Source of the DNA: an uncultured Poribacteria bacterium
GTDB taxonomy: Bacteria > Poribacteria > WGA-4E > WGA-3G
Length of the DNA: 64,000 nt
NCBI GenBank assembly: GCA_958295855.1
Contig: OY282383.1
Coordinates: 3,824,481-3,888,480 of the forward strand
Direction of reading: 5' to 3'
Shown here: piece by piece, positions 16,535-25,840 of the stretch
Layout of the letters: every line of letters starts with the position of its first letter
Numbering within the stretch: position 1 is the stretch's first letter
Made by a program: the position numbers and the translations under genes
The notes under the pieces: model-generated
What the model was told of the DNA's origin: nothing
Databases searched by the model: none
Seen by the model: the letters and a program-made list of their open reading frames with translations, nothing else

Positions 16535-18148
16535 ATGAACGAAGAAGAAAAACAGCCGCAATACATGGAGGAAAGGCAATACAAGAAACTCTTCGGGTTA
16601 GACATCTACCTGACACCTGTATTCGTGATTTCTAGTATCGCCATCGTTGCTTTTATCATCGGGGCACTCGTCTTCCAGGAAGGTGCCACAAAATTTTTTG
16701 GAGATGCCCGAGTCTGGCTAACCACCAACCTTGATTGGTTGTTCATGATCACGGCCAATTTTGTCGTTCTGTTCTGTCTGTTTGTAGCGGCCTCGCCGCT
16801 TGGCAAGGTGCGCCTCGGGGGAGCCGACGCGAAACCCGAGTATTCCTACTTAACATGGCTCGCTATGCTCTTTGCGGCAGGCGTGGGTATTGGGCTCCTA
16901 TTTTTTGGCGTGTTAGAACCGGTTACCTATTTTCAGAGCCCGCCACTGGGCGTAGAGAAGGTTTACGACACGGAGACCGTCTACAACGCTGAAAATACCC
17001 CCGATACTGCGGATGCCAAGGTTCGGGCGGCGAGTTCCTTGGGTATCGCAGCGACAGTCTTCCACTGGGGGCTGCACGGTTGGGCAATCTACGGAGTCGT
17101 CGGGCTTACCCTCGCGTTTTATGCTTACAACCGGGGATTCCCACTCCTCATCCGCTCGGCTTTTTATCCCATATTCGGTGACCGTATATGGGGCTGGCCT
17201 GGACACATCATTGATACGTTTGCCATCTTTGCAGGTATTTTTGGGCTCGCGACCTCGCTCGGCTTAGGGGTGCAACAGGTAACCCATGGGCTTAACTATC
17301 TGTTTGGAGTACCGGCGAACACACTCACCATGGTCTTGCTGATTGTAGGGATTACGGCCATCGCGATGGTATCAGTGGTGACCGGGATTAATGTAGGTAT
17401 CAAGCGTCTCAGCCAGTTCAACATCATTCTCGCGTTTTTGTTGCTCTTTGCTGTCATCGTCCTCGGGCCAACGCTCTATATTTTCCGGAGTATCTTCACT
17501 GGACTTGGCACCTATATTATGAAAATTGTGCCGCTCAGCAACTGGATCGGGCGCGAGGATACTGGTTTCCTGCACGGTTGGACAACGTTCTACTGGGCGT
17601 GGTGGATTGCTTGGGCACCGTTCATCGGCACTTTTATTGCCCGAATTTCAAAGGGACGCACGGTGCGCGAGTTCATAATTTTCGTCCTTCTTCTACCGAC
17701 GTTGCTGTGTTTACTCTGGTTTAGTGCCTTTGGCGGCACCGCCCTTCACCAATTCCTCACGGGGGGGTACACCGGCGTAACCGAGATAGTTGAAGCTTAT
17801 AAGCCGGAACTTTCACTGTTCACAATGTTTGAAGGGTTACCTTGGACGACGCTGCTTTCCTGTATCGGTATGACGCTGACAATCGTCTTTTTCGTTACCT
17901 CATCGGACTCCGGCTCCCTCATCATTGACATCATCGCGGCAGGGGGCAAGGTTGACGCACCGGTACCGCAACGTGTGTTCTGGTGTACTGTCGAGGGGCT
18001 GGTTGCCATCGCGCTACTCCTTGGAGGAGGGCTAAAGTCGTTACAGGCTGCCGCCCTCGCAACCGGTTTCCCGTTTGCCATTGTCCTGGTGGGAATGGGA
18101 GTGTGCGTCTGGATTGGGCTACGTAAGGAAGTGCGTGAATCGCGTTGA
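16535..18148 (+). CDS. BCCT-family betaine/carnitine/choline transporter
   Basis: A 537-residue inner-membrane protein with about 12 hydrophobic helices. BCCT hallmarks: SPLGKVRLGG (about 88-97), MLFAAGVGIGLLFFGVLEPV, FHWGLHGWAIYG (about 178-189), and FYWAWWIAWAPFIGTFIARI with SKGRTVREF (about 350-380), the substrate-binding signature. It transports quaternary ammonium solutes coupled to Na+ or H+, or by exchange. ATG 16535 follows AAAGGAGA; a TTG seven codons earlier is less likely. The C-terminus is short, lacking the long osmosensory tail of BetP. A terminator lies about 150 bp downstream. Confidence 0.93.
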   Translation: MNEEEKQPQYMEERQYKKLFGLDIYLTPVFVISSIAIVAFIIGALVFQEGATKFFGDARVWLTTNLDWLFMITANFVVLFCLFVAASPLGKVRLGGADAKPEYSYLTWLAMLFAAGVGIGLLFFGVLEPVTYFQSPPLGVEKVYDTETVYNAENTPDTADAKVRAASSLGIAATVFHWGLHGWAIYGVVGLTLAFYAYNRGFPLLIRSAFYPIFGDRIWGWPGHIIDTFAIFAGIFGLATSLGLGVQQVTHGLNYLFGVPANTLTMVLLIVGITAIAMVSVVTGINVGIKRLSQFNIILAFLLLFAVIVLGPTLYIFRSIFTGLGTYIMKIVPLSNWIGREDTGFLHGWTTFYWAWWIAWAPFIGTFIARISKGRTVREFIIFVLLLPTLLCLLWFSAFGGTALHQFLTGGYTGVTEIVEAYKPELSLFTMFEGLPWTTLLSCIGMTLTIVFFVTSSDSGSLIIDIIAAGGKVDAPVPQRVFWCTVEGLVAIALLLGGGLKSLQAAALATGFPFAIVLVGMGVCVWIGLRKEVRESR

Positions 18149-18203
18149 TTTATGAAGCGCGTATCGGTGGGACAGATATGAAAATAATCCCTTACGATAT
18201 GTG

Positions 18204-18281
18204 GGCCTGATTGTCTCACCGCTTGGCAAAGTTCGCCTCGGTGGGCGGAATGCGATTCCCGATTATTCCACTGTCATTTGG
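18204..18281 (+). pseudogene. Remnant of a second BCCT transporter
   Basis: 26 codons read GLIVSPLGKVRLGG then RNAIPDYSTVIW, which match the conserved cytoplasmic loop of BCCT carriers (compare SPLGKVRLGGADAKPEYS in the intact gene just upstream). No start, and the frame ends shortly after. It appears to be the last trace of a deleted tandem paralogue, or of a duplication end point. Confidence 0.7.
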
Positions 18282-18296
18282 AAGGATAAAGCCGAA

Positions 18297-18330
18297 ACGT
18301 CCGATCTTCTAAAAGAAGGTCGGGCGTTTT
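18297..18330 (+). terminator. Rho-independent terminator after the BCCT gene
   Basis: A 14-bp stem with two G-U pairs (ACGTCCGATCTTCT / AGAAGGTCGGGCGT), a three-base AAA loop, then TTTT. Confidence 0.8.
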
Positions 18331-18573
18331 GCATCGCATTGCCGCTTGCTTTTTAAATCCGTATAGGCTATACTAGGTAGCGGAACACCTTGTCGTGCGT
18401 CATCTACGCAGAACTCGACAGCACACGTATTAGGAGACATCCTATTTTGCATAAAGGCCGGGGCTTGCGTGCCAAACATTCTATTTAGGATACCTGCCGC
18501 GAGTTTTAAAGTTATCTTGAAACGTTCAGACAGGATACGCAGCCCCATTTTAACTGCCCCAGGTACCTTAGCG

Positions 18574-19554
18574 ATGAATAATATGAATTCAACAGAGTTA
18601 GAATTTGAAAAACCGCTTATCGAATTGGAACGCCACCTTGCGCAGCTGAATAGCTTCGCGGGCACCCATCCGGAGTTAGATCTCACGGGAGGCATTGCGG
18701 CATTAAAAGAGAATGTGGAGACGCTGACAAAGCAAACGTTCAAAAAACTAAGCCGCTGGGATAAGGTTCGGTTAGCGCGGCATGCGCAGCGCCCGCAAGC
18801 CTCCCGCTATATTGAGGCACTCCTCGATGAACCCATCGAACTCCACAGCGATAAATTATATGGCGACGACAGGGCACTCATTGGAGGCTTAGCGTGGTTT
18901 GAGGAGCAACCCGTCGTCTACCTCGCACAGCAAAAGGGCACGAACCTTCAGGAGAGACAGGCGATGAATTTCGGCTACACGCATCCGGAGGGTTACCGCA
19001 AGGCACGACGTTTGATGCAGTTAGCAGATAAGTTTAATCGCCCCTTAATCTGCTTTGTCGATACGCCCGGCGCGCACTTCGATCTGCGTTCTGAAGAGTA
19101 TGGGCAAGCGATGGCAATTGCTGAAAACCTCGCGGAGATGATGATGATGCGCGTCCCGATTCTCGTCGTTATTATTGGCGAAGGCGGCAGCGGTGGCGCG
19201 TTAGCCATTGCAGTCGGAAATCGCGTCCTAATGATGGAGTATGCTGTCTATTGCGTTGCACCGCCCGAAGCGTGTAGCGGCATCGTTTGGAAGGACAAAG
19301 GTGAACACGCACCGGAAGCCACCGAAGGCTATAAACCAACCGCCCCGGATTTAATCAAATTAGGCATTATCGACCAGGTTGTCCGTGAACCGCTCGGCGG
19401 CGCGCACAGAGATGCAGATGCTGCTGCACGCAATGTCAAACGCGCACTACGCAAACACCTCACCGAATTGATGCAGATGACACCGCAACAACTCATCCAA
19501 CAGCGATACGAACGCTACCGGCACATCGGGCTTTATGGCGAAGATCCTGCTTGA
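18574..19554 (+). CDS. accA: Acetyl-CoA carboxylase carboxyltransferase subunit alpha
   Basis: A 326-residue AccA: N-terminal FEKPLIELERHLAQL helix, WDKVRLARHAQRPQASRYI (about 66-84), GDDRALIGGLAWF, QQKGTNLQERQAMNFGYTHPEGYRKA, the CoA-pocket motif GEGGSGGALAIAVGNRVLM (about 205-223), and PPEACSGIVWKD. With AccD it transfers carboxyl from biotin to acetyl-CoA for fatty-acid synthesis. accD is not nearby. ATG 18574 is chosen because the family N-terminus begins here; an in-frame GTG 35 codons earlier encodes unrelated residues. The Shine-Dalgarno sequence is weak. Confidence 0.95.
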   Translation: MNNMNSTELEFEKPLIELERHLAQLNSFAGTHPELDLTGGIAALKENVETLTKQTFKKLSRWDKVRLARHAQRPQASRYIEALLDEPIELHSDKLYGDDRALIGGLAWFEEQPVVYLAQQKGTNLQERQAMNFGYTHPEGYRKARRLMQLADKFNRPLICFVDTPGAHFDLRSEEYGQAMAIAENLAEMMMMRVPILVVIIGEGGSGGALAIAVGNRVLMMEYAVYCVAPPEACSGIVWKDKGEHAPEATEGYKPTAPDLIKLGIIDQVVREPLGGAHRDADAAARNVKRALRKHLTELMQMTPQQLIQQRYERYRHIGLYGEDPA

Positions 19555-19634
19555 TAAACTGATACCGTATTCACTTGAATTGTAAGGGCGGAGCCCTGTC
19601 CCCGCCTGCTTTCGTTTGGTATAATACGAAAAAC

Positions 19635-20765
19635 ATGAAGATCCGTACGATTACCACAGGCATTCCGTTCCCTTTTTCCCCATACCAACTTCAACGTGCG
19701 GCACAATTCAACGCCGCCTGCCAAACCTACTTTGAAGCCAACGGTTACGACGTACAAACAACACGTGTCAGTTGTCAAATCTGGAATGAGGCACGAGATG
19801 TAGATACAATCCTTAGGTTAGAGTCCGACGCACGGGCATTAGGAATTGCGTTCCTTAACTTGGGTACAATCCTGCCGGAGAAACGGTACACCGAAGCGAA
19901 TCTCGCTCGTGTTGCCGATGTGATTATCCAGAGTGAGCTAATCTTCGCCACCGTCACCCTTACGACACAGACTGGACAGGTAGCATCGGGTATCGCGGAA
20001 AGCACCGCGAAGGTCATTCAGCAGATAGCACATCAAACCGATGCTGGCTACGGAAACCTCCGCTTTGCAGCGTTGATGAACTGCCCACCAAATACACCCT
20101 TCTTTCCAGCGGCATTCTGGCACGACACTCGGACGAACTTCGGCATCGGATGGCAGGCGGCAGACGTTGTGCAACATGCTTTCACGGATGCCCCTAATTT
20201 GGAAATCGGCTTGCAAAATCTGAAAACCGTGATGGAAGCAGAAGGACAGAAGATTGTCGCGCTCGCACAAACGTTTACGGAGGCGTGGGGTATAAAATTT
20301 GTCGGTATAGACGTGTCACCTGCACCGATGGGCGATGAAAGCATCGCCTACGCCATGGAGGAACAACTACCCGGGTACTTTGGCGAACGCGGCACCTTGA
20401 CAGTCGCTGCGGGCTTGACAAAAACACTCCGCTCGCTTGCGCTGCCTTTGTGTGGATATTCCGGCTTAATGCTCCCTGTGCTTGAAGATGTTGGATTGGG
20501 AAAACGCAGTGAAGCCGGATATTTTAACCTAGACAGCCTCCTGCTCTATTCTGCAGTTTGCGGCACCGGCTTGGACACAATTCCTGTACCCGGCGATGCT
20601 TCTACATCTCAACTCACCGCTATGCTGAGCGATGTTGCCACGCTCTCCACCCAGCTCAGCAAGCCATTATCGGTGCGCCTTTTTCCCGTGCCAGGCCTCA
20701 AAGCAGGCGACATGACACACTTTGAGTCTCCGTATCTAACAAATACTACGGTAATGCCGATATAG
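19635..20765 (+). CDS. DUF711 family protein
   Basis: A 376-residue protein of the DUF711 family (function unsettled): MKIRTITTGIPF start, IAESTAKVIQQIA, FVGIDVSPAPMGDESIAYAME and a C-terminal GYSGLMLPVLEDVGL...GTGLDTIPVPGD region. TATAAT at 19620-19625 places transcription start about 6-10 bases later, almost on the ATG, and no Shine-Dalgarno sequence is visible, so the mRNA may be leaderless. The frame is open to 19575, but the N-terminus fits at 19635. Confidence 0.85.
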   Translation: MKIRTITTGIPFPFSPYQLQRAAQFNAACQTYFEANGYDVQTTRVSCQIWNEARDVDTILRLESDARALGIAFLNLGTILPEKRYTEANLARVADVIIQSELIFATVTLTTQTGQVASGIAESTAKVIQQIAHQTDAGYGNLRFAALMNCPPNTPFFPAAFWHDTRTNFGIGWQAADVVQHAFTDAPNLEIGLQNLKTVMEAEGQKIVALAQTFTEAWGIKFVGIDVSPAPMGDESIAYAMEEQLPGYFGERGTLTVAAGLTKTLRSLALPLCGYSGLMLPVLEDVGLGKRSEAGYFNLDSLLLYSAVCGTGLDTIPVPGDASTSQLTAMLSDVATLSTQLSKPLSVRLFPVPGLKAGDMTHFESPYLTNTTVMPI

Positions 20766-20905
20766 CTCCGATACCCTTTAGCAGATTGGGGGACTATGAT
20801 ATGAACTTTTCCCTTGCCAATTGTCACAACTTCTGATAAGATGATAATAGATAGAATTTGGCGAGCGTTATCCATCCAAGTTACATCCATCGGAGGTACT
20901 TCGCA

Positions 20906-21634
20906 ATGTATATGCGGCATTGGTTACAGAGTCCTTCAAGTCTGACACACGGCAATATCATTAAACGTGAGATTTTTAGCAAACGCACCGCAGACACCAC
21001 AGATAAAGAGGGAGCGATTCTAAGGTATGTGGATAGCTTCTCGCGATGCTACCTTGAACCCAGAATCGCATCAGTTCCCACGGCATTAGACGACCGGCAG
21101 CTTATTTTTTACGTTGTTGATGGCACCGGTATATTTGAGGCAGGAGACTTGAAGCAGCAGGTTGGGGAAGGAGACGCAATCTTAATCCCACCGGGCCTCA
21201 CCCACGTCCTGAATAATCTGGAAAATGCGCCCTTGGAGTTCCTAATCTTGGAAGAGGTTATCCCGGACAGTGTGGAGGCACCCCGGAAAGATGTGCTCAT
21301 CCGAAACTACCGGGAACGTCCCCTAGGGCAGGGGCATTGGACACATCTCGTACATCCAATTTTCAGTCAGGACGACGGCTTGGTGACGCTGCATTCAGTG
21401 CTAGTGGTGCGGATTGAAGCGATGCAAACACCGGATACGCACGGCCACGGGCCAGACATGGACGAGGTGTGGTATATGCTTGAAGGCAACGGTATCCACG
21501 TTGTCAGTAGGAATGTGTATCGCCAGATGCCAGGCGATGCTGTCTCTGTTGCCTCATCAAATCCGGGGCATAGCCTCATCAATGACACAAATGAACCGCT
21601 CAAAACGTTCTACTTTGCGCGGTATGACCGGTGA
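20906..21634 (+). CDS. Two-cupin-domain protein
   Basis: A 242-residue bicupin. The first barrel has GEGDAILIPPGLTHVLNN (about 85-102); the second has HGHGPDMDEVWYMLEGNG and ends with PGDAVSVASSNPGHSLIN. The spaced His/Glu residues could bind one metal per barrel. GGAGG stands nine bases before the ATG. The gene ends 12 bases before the sulfatase start, so they form an operon. A role in handling a sugar or small acid released by the sulfatase is possible, but nothing in the sequence proves it. Confidence 0.75.
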   Translation: MYMRHWLQSPSSLTHGNIIKREIFSKRTADTTDKEGAILRYVDSFSRCYLEPRIASVPTALDDRQLIFYVVDGTGIFEAGDLKQQVGEGDAILIPPGLTHVLNNLENAPLEFLILEEVIPDSVEAPRKDVLIRNYRERPLGQGHWTHLVHPIFSQDDGLVTLHSVLVVRIEAMQTPDTHGHGPDMDEVWYMLEGNGIHVVSRNVYRQMPGDAVSVASSNPGHSLINDTNEPLKTFYFARYDR

Positions 21635-21645
21635 AAGGAGCAACG

Positions 21646-23103
21646 ATGGCTGAAAAACCGCACGTACTACTAATCACGACAGATCACTGGCCCAACTCCC
21701 TCTTGGGAGTCAGTGGGCATCCTGCCATCCAAACGCCGACGCTAGACGCGCTCGCGCGTGCCGGCACACGTTTCACGCGAGGCTACAGTGAATGCCCGGT
21801 TTGCGTCCCAGCGCGAAAGACGTTGATGACAGGAACAACACCGCGCACGCATAAAGATAGGGTTTTCAACGATAGGCAGGGCTTAAACGGGCTTCCGACA
21901 ATTGCACAGACATTTCGGGATGCTGGATATCAGGCTTATGCTGTCGGCAAGCTGCATGTTCATCCGCAACGCAACCGCATCGGGTTCGACGATGTACTGT
22001 TAGGCGAAGAAGGCAGATTACAACACGGCGTGGTAGATGACTATGAGCTGTTTCTCGGCGACCGAGGCTATGCAGGGCAACAATTTGCACACGGCATGTG
22101 TAACAACGATTATCTCAACCGCCCTTGGCACCTCCCCGAAGACTGCCACGTTACCAACTGGAGCACGCAACAGATGGTGCGGATGATGAAACGGCGCGAC
22201 CCAACCCGCCCAGGGTTTTGGTACCTCTCTTATTGTCACCCGCATCCCCCCTTGGCACCGCTCCAATGCTACATGGACATGTATCGCGATATTGATGTGG
22301 ACATGCCCTATTACGGCGAATGGGCGGCAAATACAGAAAAATTGCCGTTTCCGCTGAAATCCAGACGGGGACAAGATGCACATTTTACAGAAAATCTGAT
22401 TCGATCGGCACGACAAGCGTTTTATGCCCTCTGCACGCACATCGACCATCAGCTTCGCGTGGTTATCGGTACGTTGCGGGAAGAAGGTATGTTGAACAAC
22501 ACGATTCTGCTGTTTACATCCGACCACGGCGATATGCTCGGCAACCACGGGCTTTGGGCGAAACGGCTCTTTTATGAAGATTCTACCAATGTCCCGATGC
22601 TCCTTGTCGGCACCGCCGGCGATGAACGCGTCGGACATCACCGTATTGATAGTCGGCTCGTCGGATGGCAGGACGTAATGCCCACGCTGCTCCATCTTGC
22701 TGGTATTGACATCCCTGAGACAGTTGAAGGCATTCCGATGGTAGGTGACGAAAAGCGAGAGTGGTTGTATGGCGAAGTAGGCCAAGGTGGAAGTTCAACC
22801 CGAATGATTCATGACGGACGCTTCAAGCTCATCTACTACGCCACCGGGAACTACCTGCAGCTCTTTGATTTGCAAGAAGATGCGAGGGAACTGAATAACC
22901 TCGCGGCTTCGCCTGCACACGCTGACACCGTTGAACGCCTGACAAACCATCTCATAGGCGAACTCTATGGCGGTGATGAAAACTGGGTGCAAGATGGCAC
23001 ACTCGTAGGCTTACCCGACCGGGCATATAATCCCTCTCCCAACCGCGCGTTATCGGGCCAACGCGGGCTCCATTGGCCACCGCCTCCGTCTGCAGGGCGT
23101 TGA
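21646..23103 (+). CDS. Type I sulfatase (formylglycine-dependent)
   Basis: A 485-residue arylsulfatase-family enzyme. LITTDHWPNSLLG (9-21) supplies the metal Asp, and CVPARKTLMTG at 53-63 is the CxPxR/CxAxR-type motif whose Cys53 is converted to formylglycine. Also GKLHVHP (about 110), TSDHGDMLGNHGLWAK (about 289-304) and a C-terminal DGRFKLIYYATGNYLQLFDLQEDARELNNLA block. No signal peptide is seen, so it may act in the cytoplasm or use another exit. AAAGGAG precedes the ATG. It is coupled to the cupin gene upstream. The sulfated substrate is unknown. Confidence 0.92.
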   Translation: MAEKPHVLLITTDHWPNSLLGVSGHPAIQTPTLDALARAGTRFTRGYSECPVCVPARKTLMTGTTPRTHKDRVFNDRQGLNGLPTIAQTFRDAGYQAYAVGKLHVHPQRNRIGFDDVLLGEEGRLQHGVVDDYELFLGDRGYAGQQFAHGMCNNDYLNRPWHLPEDCHVTNWSTQQMVRMMKRRDPTRPGFWYLSYCHPHPPLAPLQCYMDMYRDIDVDMPYYGEWAANTEKLPFPLKSRRGQDAHFTENLIRSARQAFYALCTHIDHQLRVVIGTLREEGMLNNTILLFTSDHGDMLGNHGLWAKRLFYEDSTNVPMLLVGTAGDERVGHHRIDSRLVGWQDVMPTLLHLAGIDIPETVEGIPMVGDEKREWLYGEVGQGGSSTRMIHDGRFKLIYYATGNYLQLFDLQEDARELNNLAASPAHADTVERLTNHLIGELYGGDENWVQDGTLVGLPDRAYNPSPNRALSGQRGLHWPPPPSAGR

Positions 23104-23147
23104 ATGTCGGCAAGTCCATCTCCGATTGCTGCCGTTGAGGAGAATTC

Positions 23148-24902
23148 ATGAGTTTCAGTAACGAAGAGCTCAAACGCCAAATGCGTCTAGGCGAAGACAG
23201 CCACTGGGAATTCAAGGAGATTGCGTTCGCTGGAAACGAACCCAAGGGCCCTCGTCGCGCAGAGCTAGCGGACGAACTCGCTGCCTTCGCCAATACGGAT
23301 GGCGGGGTGGTGCTGTGTGGTGTAACCGATAGCGGCGATGTTCGAGGCATGTCGCGCGAGCAGATGGACGCATTGGAACGCCTCTTGGTGGAGGTTTGCA
23401 CCGACATGATTAAACCGCCGATTCGGCCTGCCATCCTTCGCCGAGAAATAGCGGAAGGCCAACCGTTCCTGCTCGTCGAAGTCCCGCAAGGCTCGGATGT
23501 GCACGAAAGCCCGGGCGGCAGTTATCTCCGCGTGGGAAGCACAAAGCGCAAGATGACACGCGACGAGCAACTCCGCTTGGCACAGCGACGCGGACAGGCA
23601 CGCTTCCTCTGGTTCGACAAACAGCCAGTTCCAGGGACAGGGTTTGGCTCATTAGATGAATCCCTTTGGAAACCTTTGTTGAGTGCCGAAGGTGCTGCTG
23701 CGCCTGAAGTGGCCCTGGAGAAGATGGGGATGCTGACTAGCGACGCAAACGGGGTAACGTGAGCCACAGTAGCCGGCGTGCTGCTCTGCAGCCGCACGCC
23801 GGAGCAGTGGTTACCTAACGCTTGCATCACCGCAGCCTGTTACCGAGGCACGGATCGCGCATCCGGCCAGATAGATGCTCAGACAATTACGGGACCGCTG
23901 AACCAACAAATTGAGACTGCCCTCGCCTTTGCTATCCGAAATATGCGCGTCGGTGCCTACAAAAACCCAACTCGCACAGACTTGCCACAGTATAGCGAAG
24001 CGGCACTCTTTGAAGCAATCGTCAACGCTGTCGTGCACCGTGATTATTCCATGCGCGGCAGCCGCATCCGTATATCAATGTTCGCGGACAGCCTTGAAAT
24101 CAATTCGCCCGGGGACTTGCCGAATAATCTGACGCTTGATAGCATGGAATTGCGTCAGTCAACGCGTAACGAAGCACTCGCATCGGCTCTCGGACGCATC
24201 CCCGTTAGGAACATTCGAGGTTCTGGCGACAGGTTGTTCTTCATGGAGCGGCGTGGAGACGGGGTGCCAACTATTTTGCGTGAGACGCGCGCTTTGAGTG
24301 GGAAGTCTCCGGAGTATCGGCTCATTGATGATGCGGATCTTTTCCTGACGATACCCGCCGCCGTTACGGAAGCAACACTGGCCAACGCCGTTATCTCGGC
24401 ACGCCACGAAGGCACACCGCTGCCGGGGGTTGAACTGTTGGCACTTTTTCCGAACAAGACGTGGAGGCACGTGCATACTGACGACGCTGGCGAGGCGCGC
24501 GTTGAACTGCACGCCACGCATTTACCGATGACAGTGTTTGCAGCTGCACCCGGTTTCGCCGCACACGTTGAATACGACTGGGTGCCCGCGCAAGGCGCAC
24601 TTGCAATTGAAATGCAAACCTTGCCCGATGGAGGTTCGGTTATCTTTCCTGAAGCGACAGGGAGTCTCCCCGGTTTGACGGGCCGTCTGAATCCGATTCG
24701 CGATGCACACGAGCGCGCTTACCTCTATGCCTCCAACATCACCATTAACGACGGGCAACCGCAGCCGGTGCATTTCATTCCCGGTGAAGATGTGCGCCTC
24801 ACCGATGCAGAAGGAAAAGAATTAGTGGCGTGCATCGTCGGAATTACCGGCAGATCGGCACTGCTAGCGTATCGCTCTTATAACAAAGGAGATGAAAAAT
24901 GA
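23148..24902 (+). pseudogene. AlbA_2 (Schlafen-like) ATP-binding protein interrupted by in-frame TGA
   Basis: One reading frame of 585 codons is split by a single TGA at 23760-23762. Before it: LGEDSHWEFKEIAF...ELADELAAFANTDGGVVLCGV, the AlbA_2/Schlafen core. After it, in the same frame, ATVAGVLLCSRTPEQWLP, then FEAIVNAVVHRDYSMRGSRIRI and EINSPGDLPNNLT, the C-terminal RecG-like half seen in these proteins, and a last beta-rich domain (about 410-560). The family normally reads straight through the break. A CGA-to-TGA change would explain it. GAGGAG precedes the ATG. Either a pseudogene, read-through, or a sequencing error. Confidence 0.8.
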
Positions 24903-25033
24903 CGGTAAAAGAATTGGGGGTGATGGTAAAACGCATCCTTCGTAAATACGGCTACCCTCCCGACAAACAGGTAAAAGCCACCGAAACTGTCTTGGCACAA
25001 GCCGAGGTATTGTGTAAGGAATGGGTGATGTAG
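24899..25033 (+). CDS. HsdR C-terminal-like 44-residue stub
   Basis: A short frame starting with ATGA overlap on the preceding gene. It reads [20 protein letters not shown] then [15 protein letters not shown], which matches the extreme C-terminus of type I restriction HsdR subunits (DUF3387-type tail). It has no helicase or nuclease part. It is either a remnant of a lost hsdR fused to this site or a small protein of its own; the preserved start overlap speaks for translation. Confidence 0.6.
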   Translation: MTVKELGVMVKRILRKYGYPPDKQVKATETVLAQAEVLCKEWVM

Positions 25034-25102
25034 GAATTGGATATAAACCCTTTTAAAATCTAAGGAAAACTTTTCTTTTCCTTGAGCGCGATTGATACAT
25101 TC

Positions 25103-25131
25103 TTGACAGAATCGGACAATTTTGTTAAAAT
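25103..25131 (+). promoter_or_regulatory. Strong sigma-70 promoter for the STAS gene
   Basis: Perfect TTGACA (25103-25108), 17-base spacer, TAAAAT (25126-25131). The transcript would have a leader of about 150 bases before the STAS start, including a 40-codon frame at 25141-25263 that lacks a Shine-Dalgarno sequence. Confidence 0.8.
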
Positions 25132-25286
25132 AGAAAATATATGGAATTCGACGCGCGAAAAAGAGCGTATTGCATCCCGATGCAGGTCGAATTATCAAAC
25201 ATTTCCGCAAGGCAGGCCAAAACGGCATCCACTGCCTTGAGTGTCAGAAAGGTTGAAACCTAGAAAGATTCAAGAAAGGACAACAA

Positions 25287-25640
25287 ATGTTAGCAGAAAT
25301 ACGCCAAAGAGAAGGTGTGATTGTTATTCGCCCCACCGGACGCATGATCGGTGCGGCAAATGCTGAAATTAGACAGCAAATTAATGAGGAACTTGAGGAG
25401 CATTTCGACGCACCAAAAGTTCTCTTTAACCTTGAAGAGGTTACCCGAATGGATAGTAGCGGCCTAGGCACCCTCGTTTCCGTGCATGTAAACATTTCCC
25501 GCAAGGGAGGACGCACAGCGATTGTCAACGCAGGCGCGCATATCCGAAACCTCCTCGTCCTCGGACGGTTGATGACCGTTTTTGAGAGTTATGATAGTGA
25601 AGAGGAAGCAATCCTCGCGATGAACTCGGACAATAGTTAG
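25287..25640 (+). CDS. STAS-domain anti-sigma factor antagonist
   Basis: A 117-residue SpoIIAA/RsbV-like protein: VIVIRPTGRMIGAANAEIRQ, VLFNLEEVTRMDSSGLGTLV with the phosphorylatable Ser57/Ser58, and a last helix FESYDSEEEAI. Unphosphorylated forms of such proteins bind a serine kinase/anti-sigma partner and free a sigma factor or other effector. No kinase or phosphatase gene is adjacent, so the partner is elsewhere. GAAAGGACAAC precedes the ATG. Confidence 0.9.
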   Translation: MLAEIRQREGVIVIRPTGRMIGAANAEIRQQINEELEEHFDAPKVLFNLEEVTRMDSSGLGTLVSVHVNISRKGGRTAIVNAGAHIRNLLVLGRLMTVFESYDSEEEAILAMNSDNS

Positions 25641-25718
25641 CGGAAGGTGGGCATAATTGCTGTTTGTCGTCGTGCAATTCATGGCGCATTGCGACTTTGC
25701 AGAACCACCTTCGGTTAA
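25637..25718. repeat. Hairpin element after the STAS gene
   Basis: Ends TTAGCGGAAGGTGG and CCACCTTCGGTTAA are inverted with two mismatches. The interior GTCGTCGTGCAATTCATGGCGC resembles the interior of the 39996-40130 element. The left end contains the stop codon of the STAS gene. Confidence 0.6.
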
Positions 25719-25840
25719 CGGACAGGCTTAGGTTTTCTAACCTTGCTGTTGTTTTGAAGTGCCGCCAGCAGTTAAACCTGAGTAATTCAGGGCTGGTCAC
25801 TTAAGTCTTATCACCCTTGCAACTAGGATTGAGGAAATTC

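Noticed and set aside
23148..24902. TGA as a sense codon in this genome
   Set aside because: Several intact genes (BCCT, sulfatase, PmoA-like, epimerase) end in TGA at the expected family length, so a code change is unlikely.
25141..25263. 40-codon leader peptide before the STAS gene
   Set aside because: It follows a good promoter, but has no ribosome site, no runs of one amino acid and no attenuator hairpin.
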